DNA of 64,000 bases from Azorinus chamasolen. Lineage: Eukaryota > Mollusca > Bivalvia > Cardiida > Solecurtidae. The stretch spans positions 1,984,001-2,048,000 of the forward strand of contig OY755241.1 in NCBI GenBank assembly GCA_963576725.1, in the 5' to 3' direction. The position numbers were made by a program, and so were the translations under genes. A model generated the notes under the pieces. That model made no database searches. It saw nothing but the letters and a program-made list of their open reading frames with translations, and was not told the origin of the DNA. Below are positions 1 to 9,923 of the stretch, piece after piece; the first letter of the stretch is position 1; every line of letters begins with the position of its first letter.

Positions 1-340
1 ATTAATTAGTTGTTGTTTTTTATTATAGCATATGAACACAGGACATTTCGGCTCATGCAGAAACTGTAGAATCTAATCTATACTACACTCTAAGCAAACT
101 CAGCAGACCTTGATCAGGGTCCATGCTTATAAAGCTTTTAGTTGAGTTTGAGTTTCGTTCTCAAGCTTTTGATTGGTCAGATTTGAGTTCTCAAGCTTTT
201 GATTGGTCAGATTTGAGCCTTTGGCTCAAATCTGACCAATTAAAAACTTGAGAACGAACTCAGACTCAACTAAACGTTTTATAAGTATGGACTCAGACTT
301 CCATAGGATCCGTCTGATCTGGGTCTCCTCTGTTTGCCAA
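1..340. repeat. Family C (piggyBac-like) MITE fragment with a family D palindrome inserted
   Basis: Outer sequence matches the body of family C hairpins seen elsewhere: the arm reading GATCAGGGT at about 112-120 and the opposing GTCTGATCTGGGTCT at about 311-325. The hairpin tip is interrupted by a second palindrome at about 120-291, whose ends are CCATGCTTATAAA and its inverse. Inside that insert a 30-bp segment with TGATTGGTCAGA is tandemly duplicated. Family assignment is by comparison within this window only. Confidence 0.6.
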
Positions 341-359
341 TGTGTAAAAAAAGAAATGA

Positions 360-575
360 TTAGATCATGTAAGTTTGATTTCTGACACCATTGTGATAAA
401 TAGCGCAGTTGCGATTTTGTGCTATAAATGGCGACTTGGCAGTATCATAGCGTCTAGTTTCACTTGGCATTATCATAGCGTCTAGTTTCATTTCACTCAT
501 GAGAGTTTGTCCAAATGTCAACAATGACAACGTGATCAGGGAGTCATTCACTGCCGTCCACCACCACCAAACAGA
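360..575 (+). pseudogene. Relic of PGRP exon 2 (5' part) with its upstream intron
   Basis: From about 497 to 575 the sequence parallels the start of PGRP exon 2 in copies 1-3: a GAGAGTTTGTCCA segment, then the CAACAATGACAACGTG segment, then the stretch encoding S-H-S-L-P-S-T-T. The intron just upstream is also paralogous, with a GCGATTTTGTG segment as before exon 2 of copy 1. The splice acceptor and first codons (GAT GGC TGG) are deleted, and the exon dissolves into a tandem repeat after about 575. No exon 1, 3 or 4 partner was found. It is a dead, partial fourth PGRP copy at the left edge of the array. Confidence 0.65.
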
Positions 576-1477
576 GCCACTGTTACCGGTCAAATGTCAC
601 TGCCGTCCACCACCAACAAACAGAGCCACTGTTACTGGTCATGTGTCACTGCCGTCCACCGCCAACAAACAGAGCCACTGTTACTGGTCAAATGTCACTG
701 CTGTCCACCACCAACAAACAGAGCCACTGTTACTGGTCATGTGTCACTGCCGTCCACCACCAACAAACAGCCACTGTTACTGGTCATATGTCACTGCCGT
801 CCACACTAACAAACAGAGCCACTGTTACTGGTCATATGTCACTGCCGTCCACCGCCAACAAACAGAGCCACTGTTACTGGTCATATGTCACTGCCGTCCA
901 CACTAACAAACAGAGCCACTGTTACTGGTCATGTGTCACTGCCGTCCACCACCAACAAACAGAGCCACTGTTACTGGTCATATGTCACTGCCGTCCACCA
1001 CCACCAAACAGAGCCAATGTTACTGGTCATATGTCACTGTCGTCCACCACCAACAAAAAAAGCTACTGTTACTTGTCACATGTCACTGTCATCCACCACC
1101 AACAAACAGAGCCACTGTCACTGGTCATATGTCACTACCGTCCACCACCAACAAACAGAACCACTGTCACTGGTCATATGTCACTGCCGTCCACCACCAC
1201 CAAACAGAGCCACTGTTACTGGTCATATGTCACTGCCGTCCACCACCACCAAACAGAGCCACTGTTACTGGTCATATGTCACTGCCGTCCACCACCAACA
1301 AACAGAATCACTGTTACTGGTCATATGTCACTGCCGTCCACCACCACCAAACAGAGCCACTGTTACTGGTCATATGTCACTGCCGTCCACCACCAACAAA
1401 CAGAATCACTGTTACTGGTCATATGTCACTGCCGTCCACCACCAACAAACAGAGCCACTGTTACTGGTCATATGTCA
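545..1477. repeat. 49-bp minisatellite, about 19 copies, derived from PGRP exon 2
   Basis: The unit is 49 bp and contains CACTGCCGTCCACCACCAAC followed by AAACAGAGCCACTGTTACTGG. The first part of the unit matches the PGRP exon 2 codons for S-L-P-S-T-T-N, and the first unit is continuous with the relic exon upstream. Because 49 is not a multiple of 3, all three plus frames stay open across the array and give long spurious reading frames. Variants (CCG/CCA, CATATG/CATGTG) are interspersed, so the array is not freshly homogenised. Confidence 0.93.
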
Positions 1478-1524
1478 AGCAGGACATCTTCGAAAAAAAT
1501 GTTACCTTGAGAATTTATATATAT

Positions 1525-2090
1525 ATACTCAAGGAATTATATTTGGTTTACATATAGCTTGGGTAAATGTCTTTCACTTGATACAAGGATACATGAAATC
1601 AGATCAAGGTCAAGGTCACTATTTCCAAACTTTTGACGTCATTAACAATACTTTAACATTGCTTATAACTTTTGAATTACTTGTGCTAGACCATTTATAT
1701 TTGGTTTGCAGAGAGCTTGGTTGAATGCCTTTCACTTGATACAAGGATACATGAAATCAGGTCAAGGTCAAGGTCAATATTTCGAAACATTTGCCGTTTT
1801 TAAAAACAGTTAACATTGCTATAACTTCTGAACTACAAATGCTAGGCAATTTATCTTTGGTATACGAATGGCTTTGGCTAAGGCCTTTCATTTGATATAA
1901 AGATATTTGAAATTAGGTCAAGGTCATGGTCACTATTTTGAAAAGTTCGCCATCATTGAAAAACTTCAACATTTTTTTCTTAACTGCTGAACCTCACATG
2001 CTAGACAATTCATATATGGTATGGAGATAGCTTTGGTGAAGGCCTTTCAGTTGATACAATGATACATGAAATTGGGTCATGGTCAACACA
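1525..2090. repeat. ~159-bp tandem repeat, about 3.5 copies, with AGGTCA half-sites
   Basis: The motif GATACAAGGATACATGAAAT and variants recur at about 1578, 1738, 1897 and 2053, giving a period of 156-160 bp. Each unit carries one or two AGGTCA hexamers, some as AAGGTCAAGGTCA. This resembles the tandem cores of Helitron-related non-autonomous elements in molluscs (inference). It lies directly against exon 1 of PGRP copy 1, where copies 2 and 3 have their shared upstream region. Confidence 0.8.
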
Positions 2091-2144
2091 AAAAATCCGG
2101 CTTTAATGCGGTTTCCGCATCTTTTGCTTATTTATTTTAAGACT

Positions 2145-2372
2145 ATGAAATACGTGTTACTACTCATAATTACTGGGGTGTGTCAGCTGAAGATGGTGCT
2201 ATCATCTCAGCAATGCGCATGCGCATCCATCAACGTGCATGTCCGTGACGGAGCCTGTGTAAGTCACACTATACTGGGCACACTGGCAGCCAGCCACTGT
2301 CTGAGATTCAAACTTCGTCACATGGAAGACAGCCATTGCACGTCATGGGCTAATGTGGACTACCAAAACAAG
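2145..2372 (+). pseudogene. PGRP copy 1 exon 1 (signal peptide + SH3b-like)
   Basis: 76 codons in phase 0, open, starting MKYVLLLIITG. The donor is AACAAG|GTAAAA. Compared with copies 2 and 3 it has two additional cysteines (RDGAC and SHC), which would be unusual in a secreted domain with paired cysteines. Confidence 0.85.
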
Positions 2373-2391
2373 GTAAAACTGATTGACATTA

Positions 2392-2604
2392 ACCCATTGA
2401 CCCTTTCCTTGTTGAACATATTTATTCATGTAAGAAATACTGATATCATGAATATTTAGTAGCTGTTGTGTAATGGTATATCTATATATTTTAATGGCAT
2501 GTGCACACATAATTATTTGGTATTGATAGAAATTGTAGAGTCAGATCAATTATCAATGATCAATCTATAAGCAAACATATCTGGATCTACTCTGTTTGCA
2601 AAGG
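2392..2604. repeat. Family C MITE fragment
   Basis: Starts ATTAACCCATTGACCC and carries the family's ATCATGAATATT body and a terminal CTACTCTGTTTGCAAA arm. The central hairpin is degraded. It is followed by a run of about 15 G. Confidence 0.55.
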
Positions 2605-2625
2605 TGGGGGGGGGGGGGGGTTATA

Positions 2626-2828
2626 CAGTAAAACATCTCTATAACGGCCACTAAATTGTGTTAATTAGTTGGTATTTAGGGCAGGTGGCTGCTTAAAGCA
2701 AGGTGAAAGTAAAACAGAACGCTCCTATATGAGCGTTCTGTTTTACTTTGACATTGCTTTAAGCAACCACCTGCCTTTAACAAAAAATATTTGATGAAAT
2801 TTAGTGGCCGTTATAGAGAGGTTTTACT
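2626..2828. repeat. Family A hairpin MITE (Tc1/mariner or pogo-like)
   Basis: Termini CAGTAAAAC and GTTTTACT are inverted and flank a long palindrome centred on ACGCTCCTATATGAGCGT. A TA precedes the left terminus. Arms continue through GGCAGGTGGCTGCTTAAAGC. This is the first of several copies in the window. Confidence 0.8.
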
Positions 2829-2924
2829 TCATCAGTAAAGAGATATGTCGCATTTTCGGAATGCACTTACACCAATTTGTATTATGAATACATGTAGATC
2901 CATGTGTCACTTTATGACCCTGGA

Positions 2925-3085
2925 TAAGTAATAATGTAAGAAAGAGTGACGTCATAAATATACATGAATTTAATAATGGCATACGAACACGAGAAATGAT
3001 GGTCGTTGCAGAAACTGTCCATACGCAATAGTGTAGGTCCTAATCTGGGTCTGCTCTGTTTGCAAATGTGCAAAAGGTGTATACA
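2925..3085. repeat. Family C MITE fragment
   Basis: Carries the family body (TAAGAAAGAGTGACGTCAT, the CAGAAACTGT segment) and the GGGTCTGCTCTGTTTGCAAA arm, but lacks a clean TTAA end and a full hairpin. Confidence 0.5.
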
Positions 3086-3090
3086 ATATA

Positions 3091-3574
3091 CAGATGCGGA
3101 TCCAGGATTTCAGATTAGTGTGTGTGTGTGAGGGGGGGGGGGGGAGGGGGGGTGTAGAAATTTGTTTGGAAGGGGGACGTAGATTTTTATGTTTGATGAC
3201 ATAAATAAATAGTGTTTGTAATATATGTTGAAAAAGAGCTTAATCGGGTGAGGGTAATAAAACGCTCCTACTGAATCATTGTTTTATTGATTTTTAGTAG
3301 ATACAACCATTAATTTACATCAATTATTTTGTGTTAAAGGCAGGTGGTTGCTTAAAGCAAGGTGAAAGTAAAACAGAACGCTCCTATGGGGCGTTCTGTT
3401 TTACTTTCACCTTGCTTTAAGCAGCCACCTGCTCTAAATACCAACTAATTAACACAATTTAGTGGTCGTTATAGAGAGGTTTTACTGTATATAGATCTTA
3501 AATATTAATAAAACAATTGTTTTGGCAATTTTAGGGGGCGTACGCCGGCTCCGCCCCCTCTTAATCCGCGCCTG
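3091..3574. mobile_element. Composite element (hAT-like ends) carrying a nested family A MITE
   Basis: The ends CAGATGCGGATCC and its approximate inverse AATCCGCGCCTG bracket the unit. Inside are a G-rich tract, a segment with GATGACATAAATAAATAG, and a family A MITE (3299-3489) whose left terminus is truncated. The same composite occurs in the opposite orientation at 25457-25917. The hAT-like assignment rests on the CAG start and the likely 6-8 bp target duplication seen at the other copy. Confidence 0.65.
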
Positions 3575-3581
3575 ATATATA

Positions 3582-3728
3582 AGAATTACTATGCTAGTAG
3601 TTTGGAAGTTCAGCTGTATTTTGGCGAGTTAGAAAAGTTGTTAAATGCGAGCCTTGGCGAGCATTTAACTACTTTTCTGACGAGCCAAAATACAGCTGAA
3701 CTTCCAAACTACTAGCATAGTAATTCTT
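3582..3728. repeat. Long hairpin, arms about 45 bp perfect plus an imperfect loop-stem
   Basis: AGAATTACTATGCTAGTAG and the following bases to about 3627 are mirrored as their inverse at about 3683-3728. The inner part (AAGTTGTTAAATGCGAGCC against GGCGAGCATTTAACTACTT) pairs imperfectly. No family match elsewhere in the window. Confidence 0.75.
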
Positions 3729-4117
3729 TTATCATGCAACACCAAGAAAAATGGAAAAAATTAAGAAATGGAAAGATTGCTAAAGCGGTTTCGTCCCCTG
3801 AATGAATATACATGCAAGTACGAATTATGTGATGTCATGTTGGCATGCAGTGACGTCATCGACTTTTACAACATAAACGAACTTGATTTAATCCTTTTAT
3901 ATGGACAGATAGTTGAGACAAAGGTGAGAAAATGTGTTAATTTGATGTTTATGTTTAATTATGCCTGTTTCGTCCTTCTGTTTTCCTCCTATTGGCTGAA
4001 CCAAACTTGCATTCCAGTCGGGTCAGTACACATGTACTATACCTCACAAAATACAGCGTCGACGTGGAAAATATTATGTTAGTAGGCAGTGACTGTATTT
4101 TGTGACGTTGCATGATA
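3729..4117. repeat. Possible inverted-repeat element
   Basis: TTATCATGCAACACC near 3729-3744 is approximately inverted as GACGTTGCATGATAA near 4102-4117. The interior has no recognisable gene. Short open frames are present but look random. It sits in intron 1 of PGRP copy 1. Confidence 0.35.
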
Positions 4118-4386
4118 AATATGGAGTAAATAATTAAAGACTGTTTCTGCAAGGCATCTTTTGAGGATATGAAGGAAATTGATATGTGAAGAAAGAATGT
4201 AGACCTTGAAGTAGACCCGGACCAGATGATATGTCCGTATCAGCCATCTGACCAGGGTCTGGTCGGTTTGTTTATGGAATTATATATATTTGATTCTGCA
4301 GATTTTTGTTCACATTCTAATAGGAACTTTTTGTACAACTTATTAATACAATAATAGGAGGCTTTATCGTTTTCAGATATTGCCCA

Positions 4387-5320
4387 TTGTTTGCACTTAA
4401 CTCCTATGGTCACAGTGGTGTGTTCATTCACGTGGGTTACTGTATATACCATTCCGTAATTATACTTTCTCTGTGTTGTGTATATAATGGCTCGAGTGGT
4501 ATTTGGGTTGGTTTAACTGGCCGCCCATTGCCATTTTTAGAGGAGGGTGGATTTAAGTTAGTTGGGCTTATTAATTGTTTTCTCATATGAATCCTCTTGC
4601 TATGCTCGTGCGGGTGTGGTGTCCGCAAGGTTATCCTATCAAATGCTAAGGGAGTTCTGTTATCTAACAAAGCATCCCTAATATTTGTATCTCGGGTATC
4701 TTGTTCGCATTGCGACCCAGCCATAACTAGCGTCAGGGATTCTATTTAAGTTAACCTGAGTTTCCAATTTCGGCTTATCGGGGAACTGGGTTATTTTATT
4801 CACCCATTTCCTCCTCCTAATTAAAGAGGGAGGAATGTAGTAAAACTGGGTTTTACTACGGCTTGTCTCGTTCCGTCCGGGGGCGAAAGTCTATCGCCCA
4901 TGCGCATGCGTTAACCGGAGGCTCAGGGGAATAAATACAGATTTTACCAATCTAATTTTACTATACAAGCATGCGGTTCCTTCCGGTTAGTGCTTTCATA
5001 TTTATTGTATGTCTATTGAATATGTTCCATTAACCGGATAGACAACCATGCGGTTACTTCCGGTTAGTGATTTCATATCCATTGTATATCTTTTGCATAT
5101 CTTTCATTGACTGGATAGACAATCATGTGGTTCCTTCCGGCTAGTATTTTTTATTATCTATCGTATATCTATTGTGTATCTTTCATTGTCTGGATAGATA
5201 ATCATGCGGTTCGTTCCGGTTAGTAATTTCATCCATGTGAAGCACTTTTGAACGCACATATCCTGTGTGAAAAGAGCGCTATATAAATGTGGTATAATAA
5301 TAATAATAATAATAATAATT
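4387..5320 (+). mobile_element. Retroposon-like remnant with ~77-bp tandem repeat and (ATA)n tail
   Basis: A moderately GC-rich segment (4490-4930) has no recognisable domain. It is followed by about 3.3 copies of a 77-bp unit (CATGCGGTTCCTTCCGGTTA at 4970, 5047, 5124 and 5203). It ends with AAGAGCGCTATATAAATG and then (AAT)n at 5298-5320. The GCGCTATATAAA plus ATA-type microsatellite ending is characteristic of CR1/L2-class LINE or SINE 3' ends. The body could not be assigned. Confidence 0.5.
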
Positions 5321-5536
5321 AATTTATGTATGAATATTAATTAGCTTTACATTAAGTATAGCATAAGGACAAGAAAATATTCGATCCTGGCAGAAATTGT
5401 AAATTTAGATCTATATTATTCTAAAAGCAAACAGAGCAGACCCTGATCAGACGGCTCCTATAGGAGACATATGCTTTGTGTCTACTCTGTTTGCAAATGC
5501 GTAGAAAGGCGTGTTTATGGAGTAAATGGTTAAAAA
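5321..5536. repeat. Family C MITE copy
   Basis: Body and hairpin recognisable: AAGCAAACAGAGCAGACCC, GGCTCCTATAGGAG and GTCTACTCTGTTTGCAAA. It ends in GTAAATGGTTAA. The left end is degraded. Confidence 0.6.
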
Positions 5537-5807
5537 CTATTGACTAAGTGTCAAACAACTTGGATTCAGGTCACACGCTGAGTTACTCGGTGTCTCAGCT
5601 GGATCCAGGCTGTTTGCAAATCTGACATTGAACATGGGGTTTTTATTGCCATGTTAGAGGTTTTAATTTATAGCCGAATTAGGCAAAAAATAATTCAAAA
5701 TAGGAATTATCAATTTAAAGTCATGGAAGAAATTGCGATTTTGTGTAATAAAGGGTGCCTTGGCTGTACCATAGCGTTTAATTTCATTTGACTCGTTTTC
5801 ATAACAG

Positions 5808-6089
5808 GATGGCTGGATTAATGAGAGTTTTGTCCAAATTTCAACGCTGACATCGTGCTCAGTGAGTCATTTACTGCGGTCCACCACCAACAGTTTACAG
5901 CTGCCCAGCTGTCCCAAGATCATCACTCGCAATGAGTGGAATGCCACATCCCCGACAAGGGTTATTCCCAAACTGACACAAACACCGACATACATGTTTA
6001 TACACCACGGTGCGACGGCACCATGTTTCACAGAGGTGGACTGCATCCAGAAATTGCAGGAATACCAAAACTATCACATGATGGCCATG
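5808..6089 (+). pseudogene. PGRP copy 1 exon 2, one base short
   Basis: Acceptor TTTTCATAACAG|GATGGCTGG. It encodes the linker, the W-N-A start of the PGRP fold, the YMFIHHGA zinc-ligand strand and the C-F-T-E-V-D-C disulfide loop. Length is 282 nt against 283 in copy 2; the lost base lies in the last five codons. Confidence 0.85.
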
Positions 6090-6218
6090 GTAGGATATTG
6101 TTTGACTCATTTCAGCCGCTCGCGGTATGAGAATAATTGCTCGTACATGTTTAGTGCGCCACTGTCGGTAAAATAGGTACAGTAATACACCTTTTAAATC
6201 GACATTTAAAAAATAACA

Positions 6219-6556
6219 ATTTATGTCCTTTTTGGCAGGTGGCTACTTAAACCTTTCCCTGTTCTATGTTTATTCCAAATTGCAATACCTACTGAATATT
6301 CATGGACAAAATGGTGATAATGAAATGCGTAAGGTGGAACATTGTAGCTATTTTAGAACGTAAAGAAACATATCTATCAAATTCCACTAGCAAACATAGC
6401 AGTCCTACAGGAGCTGTCTGATCTGGGTCTACTCTGTTTGCAAATGCGTGAAAAGTTGTGTATATGATGGAAAGGGTTAATGCGGGGTGAAAATCATACA
6501 AGAAGCTCCTTCTAGTGCTTTCTGCATTACTCTGAACATGCATTAAGCTATCACTA
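6219..6556. repeat. Family B MITE split by a family C MITE at a TTAA
   Basis: Family B sequence reads GGCAGGTGGCTAC up to TTAA (6247-6250) and resumes after TTAA (6477-6480) as TGCGGGGTGAAAATCAT. Between them lies a 226-bp family C element beginning ACCTTTCCCTG and ending GGAAAGGG. The duplicated TTAA shows family C's target preference directly. Confidence 0.85.
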
Positions 6557-6635
6557 GTCTGAAATACCGGCACTGATACTGATACAGATACTGATACAGA
6601 TTTTAAAAGTTCAGCGTAGATAAGGTTATACTGTA

Positions 6636-6886
6636 AACTTCTCTCTCTCTCTCTCTCACTCTCTCCCCCTCTCTCTCTCCCTCTCTCTCTCTCTCCCTCT
6701 CTCTCTCTCTCCCTCTCTCTCTCTCTCTTTCCCTCGCTCTCTCTCCTCTCTCTCTCTCTCTCTCCCTCTCTCCTCTCTCTCTCTCCCTCTCTCTCTCTCT
6801 CTCCCTCTCTCTCCCTCTCTCTCTCTCTCTCCCTCTCTCTCTCTCTCCCTATCTCTCTCTATCTCTCTCTCTATCTATCATATCTA

Positions 6887-6962
<76 letters not shown>
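6636..6962. repeat. (CT)n / CTCCCT-rich and (CA)n compound microsatellite
   Basis: About 265 bp of CT-rich repeat with CCC interruptions, followed by about 60 bp of pure CA. It lies just upstream of PGRP copy 1 exon 3. Confidence 0.97.
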
Positions 6963-7027
6963 GCGTATCCTTTTATCTGTATTTCGCTCGTGTCGTGCAC
7001 TATTGCTGATCCAGTCTTTATCCACAG

Positions 7028-7140
7028 GTTGGCCAGACATCGGTTACAGTTTTGTGGTCGGCGAGGACGGTAATGTGTACGAGACCCGGGGTGGAACGAG
7101 GTCGGGGCCCTTACCTATGACTACAACAACATTGGACTTG
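7028..7140 (+). pseudogene. PGRP copy 1 exon 3, one base short
   Basis: Acceptor TTTATCCACAG|GTTGGCCAG. It encodes the G-W-P-D-I-G-Y segment with the zinc-site Tyr. Length is 113 nt against 114 in copies 2 and 3, from a G lost in CCCGGGG. Confidence 0.85.
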
Positions 7141-7774
7141 GTACGTATATGAAAAACACACTGCTGGAAAGTTGGAAAAGTTGAGATACATGTTAGTGTA
7201 AACATAACGACTGTCCACTTCAACATACATGTATCAATAAGCAGCAACGAATCGAACTCTAGTCATTGTATCTGCTCATCAAATTATAATTTCAAAAGCT
7301 AAACGTTCACAATCAGTTTGATACACGGATTCCACAGTTCATTTCATACTTGTTGTTACTGATTGGAATACTCGCCGGCAGAGGCCCAGATAAGATGTTT
7401 GTAGATCCAGTTCAGAATGCTCAGAAAGAACATTTCTAATCAGGGTATGTGCTGTTTGTCATTCAGTTCCTGCAGCATACTGAAATGATAATTGAATTAT
7501 TGACTATGTTATAACAGTGTCTAGACCCTGAGGTTATAAAACGTTTTACTTGAGTCTGAGTTCATTCTCAAGCATTTGATTGGTCAGATTTTTAGCCTTA
7601 TAATCTCGGACCCAGAATAGATCATTGGTAGTTTATAATAGTGGTCAGTCGGCAGCATGTTTGAAAGGCAGTCTGTCGAAGTCATGGCCATTGTACATGT
7701 ACTTAAATCTCGGGAACAGACATGTAAGAAATAATAAGATCATAAATATATATTACATGTACAAGAAAAGTTGT

Positions 7775-7937
7775 ATTATGACATCATTTATGCTAAGGGA
7801 GGCAATTTCATACAGTTCTGAGAATGACAGTATATTGTATGCTTGCTTTCTCGATGCAAGACAGGCTTTCGATCGTGTTTGGCATGATGGCCTATTCTAT
7901 AAATTGTACATGTATGGTGTTCCATTACCGTTACTTT
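7775..7937 (+). pseudogene. LINE reverse transcriptase, N-terminal fragment
   Basis: Encodes the palm segment with CFLDARQAFDRVWHDGLF, matching motif A of non-LTR reverse transcriptases with its catalytic Asp. The frame stops at the LTR element. Upstream codons in the same open frame (from 7625) are host intron and MITE sequence, not LINE. Confidence 0.8.
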
Positions 7938-8866
7938 TGTAGCAGGACTCGTTTTACTCATACATCGTCGCTTCCCATGGGAAGTGGTCTGGACACAAGA
8001 CAAGCATAGAGTTTTGCTTTACAGTTTATTTTTACAGGTATAAACCCTATTAGATGCTAAAATGTAACTTAAAACAATTCAGAGGTTGTCCCAAATATAA
8101 TAGAACGAGTCGCCGGCTGCTGGCAGTAGCTCATGCGACTGTTACACTATAGACTTCTGCACGTGGGGAAATTTGGGGTGCTATGCACAAGCGTTATGCA
8201 CTGGCAGTGCAATTGTAAGTAGCAAAGCACAAATAACCACCGACGGTGGTCTGACCTAATGCTATATTCTGTAAAATATCCCTTGACAAGGAACTGACAG
8301 AATAAAGCTGAGAACCCCCTTCTAAACTACAGCGACAATAACAATAAAGTAGCGTATGTAACGCTAAGTAACTGAATGCAAATTTAGAATTAGAACTTTT
8401 GAAACATAAATCAAATAAGAAACAACATATAATATAGGAAGCACGTGTGTACCAACCCGTCCCAGTCCAACCTGGACTGTTCCAAGACTGCCAAAAGAAG
8501 GGCCGAGACACACGTGCAACCGCTTTATATAAGCCCAATTGTAGCGTGACGAATGCTGGTTCCAATAAATCTCATTTACAAGTAATAGAAGAGTGATACC
8601 ACTAACTATCAATCTGATTGGCTAAGGTCAAAGTGCATCAGTATGGACGACAACACGCTCGAAATTCAATGACGAAAGACAATTTGTCGGATAATAAATG
8701 AATTACTAAGTGTACCAACGGAATCTAAAAAGAAACAGGCTTTAAAATGTAAGTACATAATGTTACTGTACCATAAAGGCCAAAACTTCAAGTGTAATCA
8801 AACGATCGACAGAGTTAAATGGTATAAACACCGGAAGACCCAGCGGACGAAAGCACATCTGCTACA
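7938..8866 (-). repeat. 3' LTR of the LTR retroelement
   Basis: 929 bp, TG...CA ends with short inverted repeat TGTAGCA/TGCTACA. Immediately inside, minus strand, the tract TTCGGGAAGGGTG is a good polypurine-tract candidate. Short open frames inside the LTR are present identically in both copies and are not taken as genes. Confidence 0.93.
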
Positions 8867-9923
8867 CACCCTTCCCGAAGAAAAATAAAATTGTCACGCA
8901 GTGACAATTATTATTTTTCCCAGCTATAGACAAAGATAAAGTCCGAAACCAATTAATTAACCGGTACATGTAGAGGTAGTTTCTGCTTAATACAGAATTG
9001 AAGTAATAATACTGTAGACTTCGCTTAATCAGGTAAATGCTAAAATGAAGTAACAACAATGTAGACCCTAACCATTAACAATAACACAATAAGGTATAAC
9101 ACACGGGGTATCCACAGGTAACTAGACACCAATTTAATTCATTGGTCAGGCAAAAGATCAACATGAACGTTTTCCAACATTTGGTAAACATTAGTTGGAA
9201 AAACAACCATGATGATTGAATTTATAAGAAAATAACAAGCAGCTGGATAAAACCAATAGCTAGTCTACTGTTACAACTTAGCACAACGTTACCAGTGTAA
9301 ACCCTGATCAAACTGTAAAGCTTTCATTTCAAACAAACAAAAGTAAACAATAATAAATAACTCCTTTCCAAGGGCACTGGTTCTAAGATATAACTTTACA
9401 TCTTAGTCTATGCATTGCTCAAAACGAAAGGCCTGCAAAGTTGATCATAATGAATCTGAATAAAACTGCGACAAGATGCAGTAATTATCTGTCTATAAAT
9501 ATTTATAGACCCCGAAAGTGTAAACATTAGACACATGAAAACAATAATTCATATTCAATGCAGACTTTGCATAACAATTCAATATAATACGTAAGAGCAA
9601 TACATCTCTAATTACAAAGATGAAAGTCTGCATTCATTTAATAGTACTGCACCCTAAGAAAGAAAGCTCCTGTATATAATAAATAATTAGAATGTTTGAA
9701 ATAAAATTAAACTAAACAAAATCAAAATAAATGAAACAAATGTATTATTGCCCTGACAGACGTTTGGATACACACGTGCTTCCTATCCCTATTAAAATGG
9801 AGCATTATACATGTGTATGATATGTATATATAACTGTTAAATCAGTACAAGGGCTACTCTCGCACTCACTCTCTGACTCTCTATCACTATTCTGAATCTC
9901 TATCACTATTCTGAATTTAAGTA

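Noticed and set aside
546..1477. CRISPR-like array
   Set aside because: Units are contiguous without unique spacers, and the DNA is animal.
499..1724. Long overlapping open frames in all three plus frames
   Set aside because: They arise from the 49-bp minisatellite, whose length keeps every frame open; no domain and no codon logic.
4437..4724. 95-codon minus frame and overlapping plus frame in a GC-richer patch
   Set aside because: No domain recognised; better explained as the body of a retroposon remnant.
7625..7774. N-terminal 50 codons of the open frame leading into the LINE
   Set aside because: This part is host intron/MITE sequence paralogous to PGRP copy 2 intron 3, in frame by chance.
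8194..8565. 123-codon minus-strand frame, repeated at 13902-14273
   Set aside because: Lies wholly within both LTRs, no recognisable domain; most likely chance openness within the LTR.
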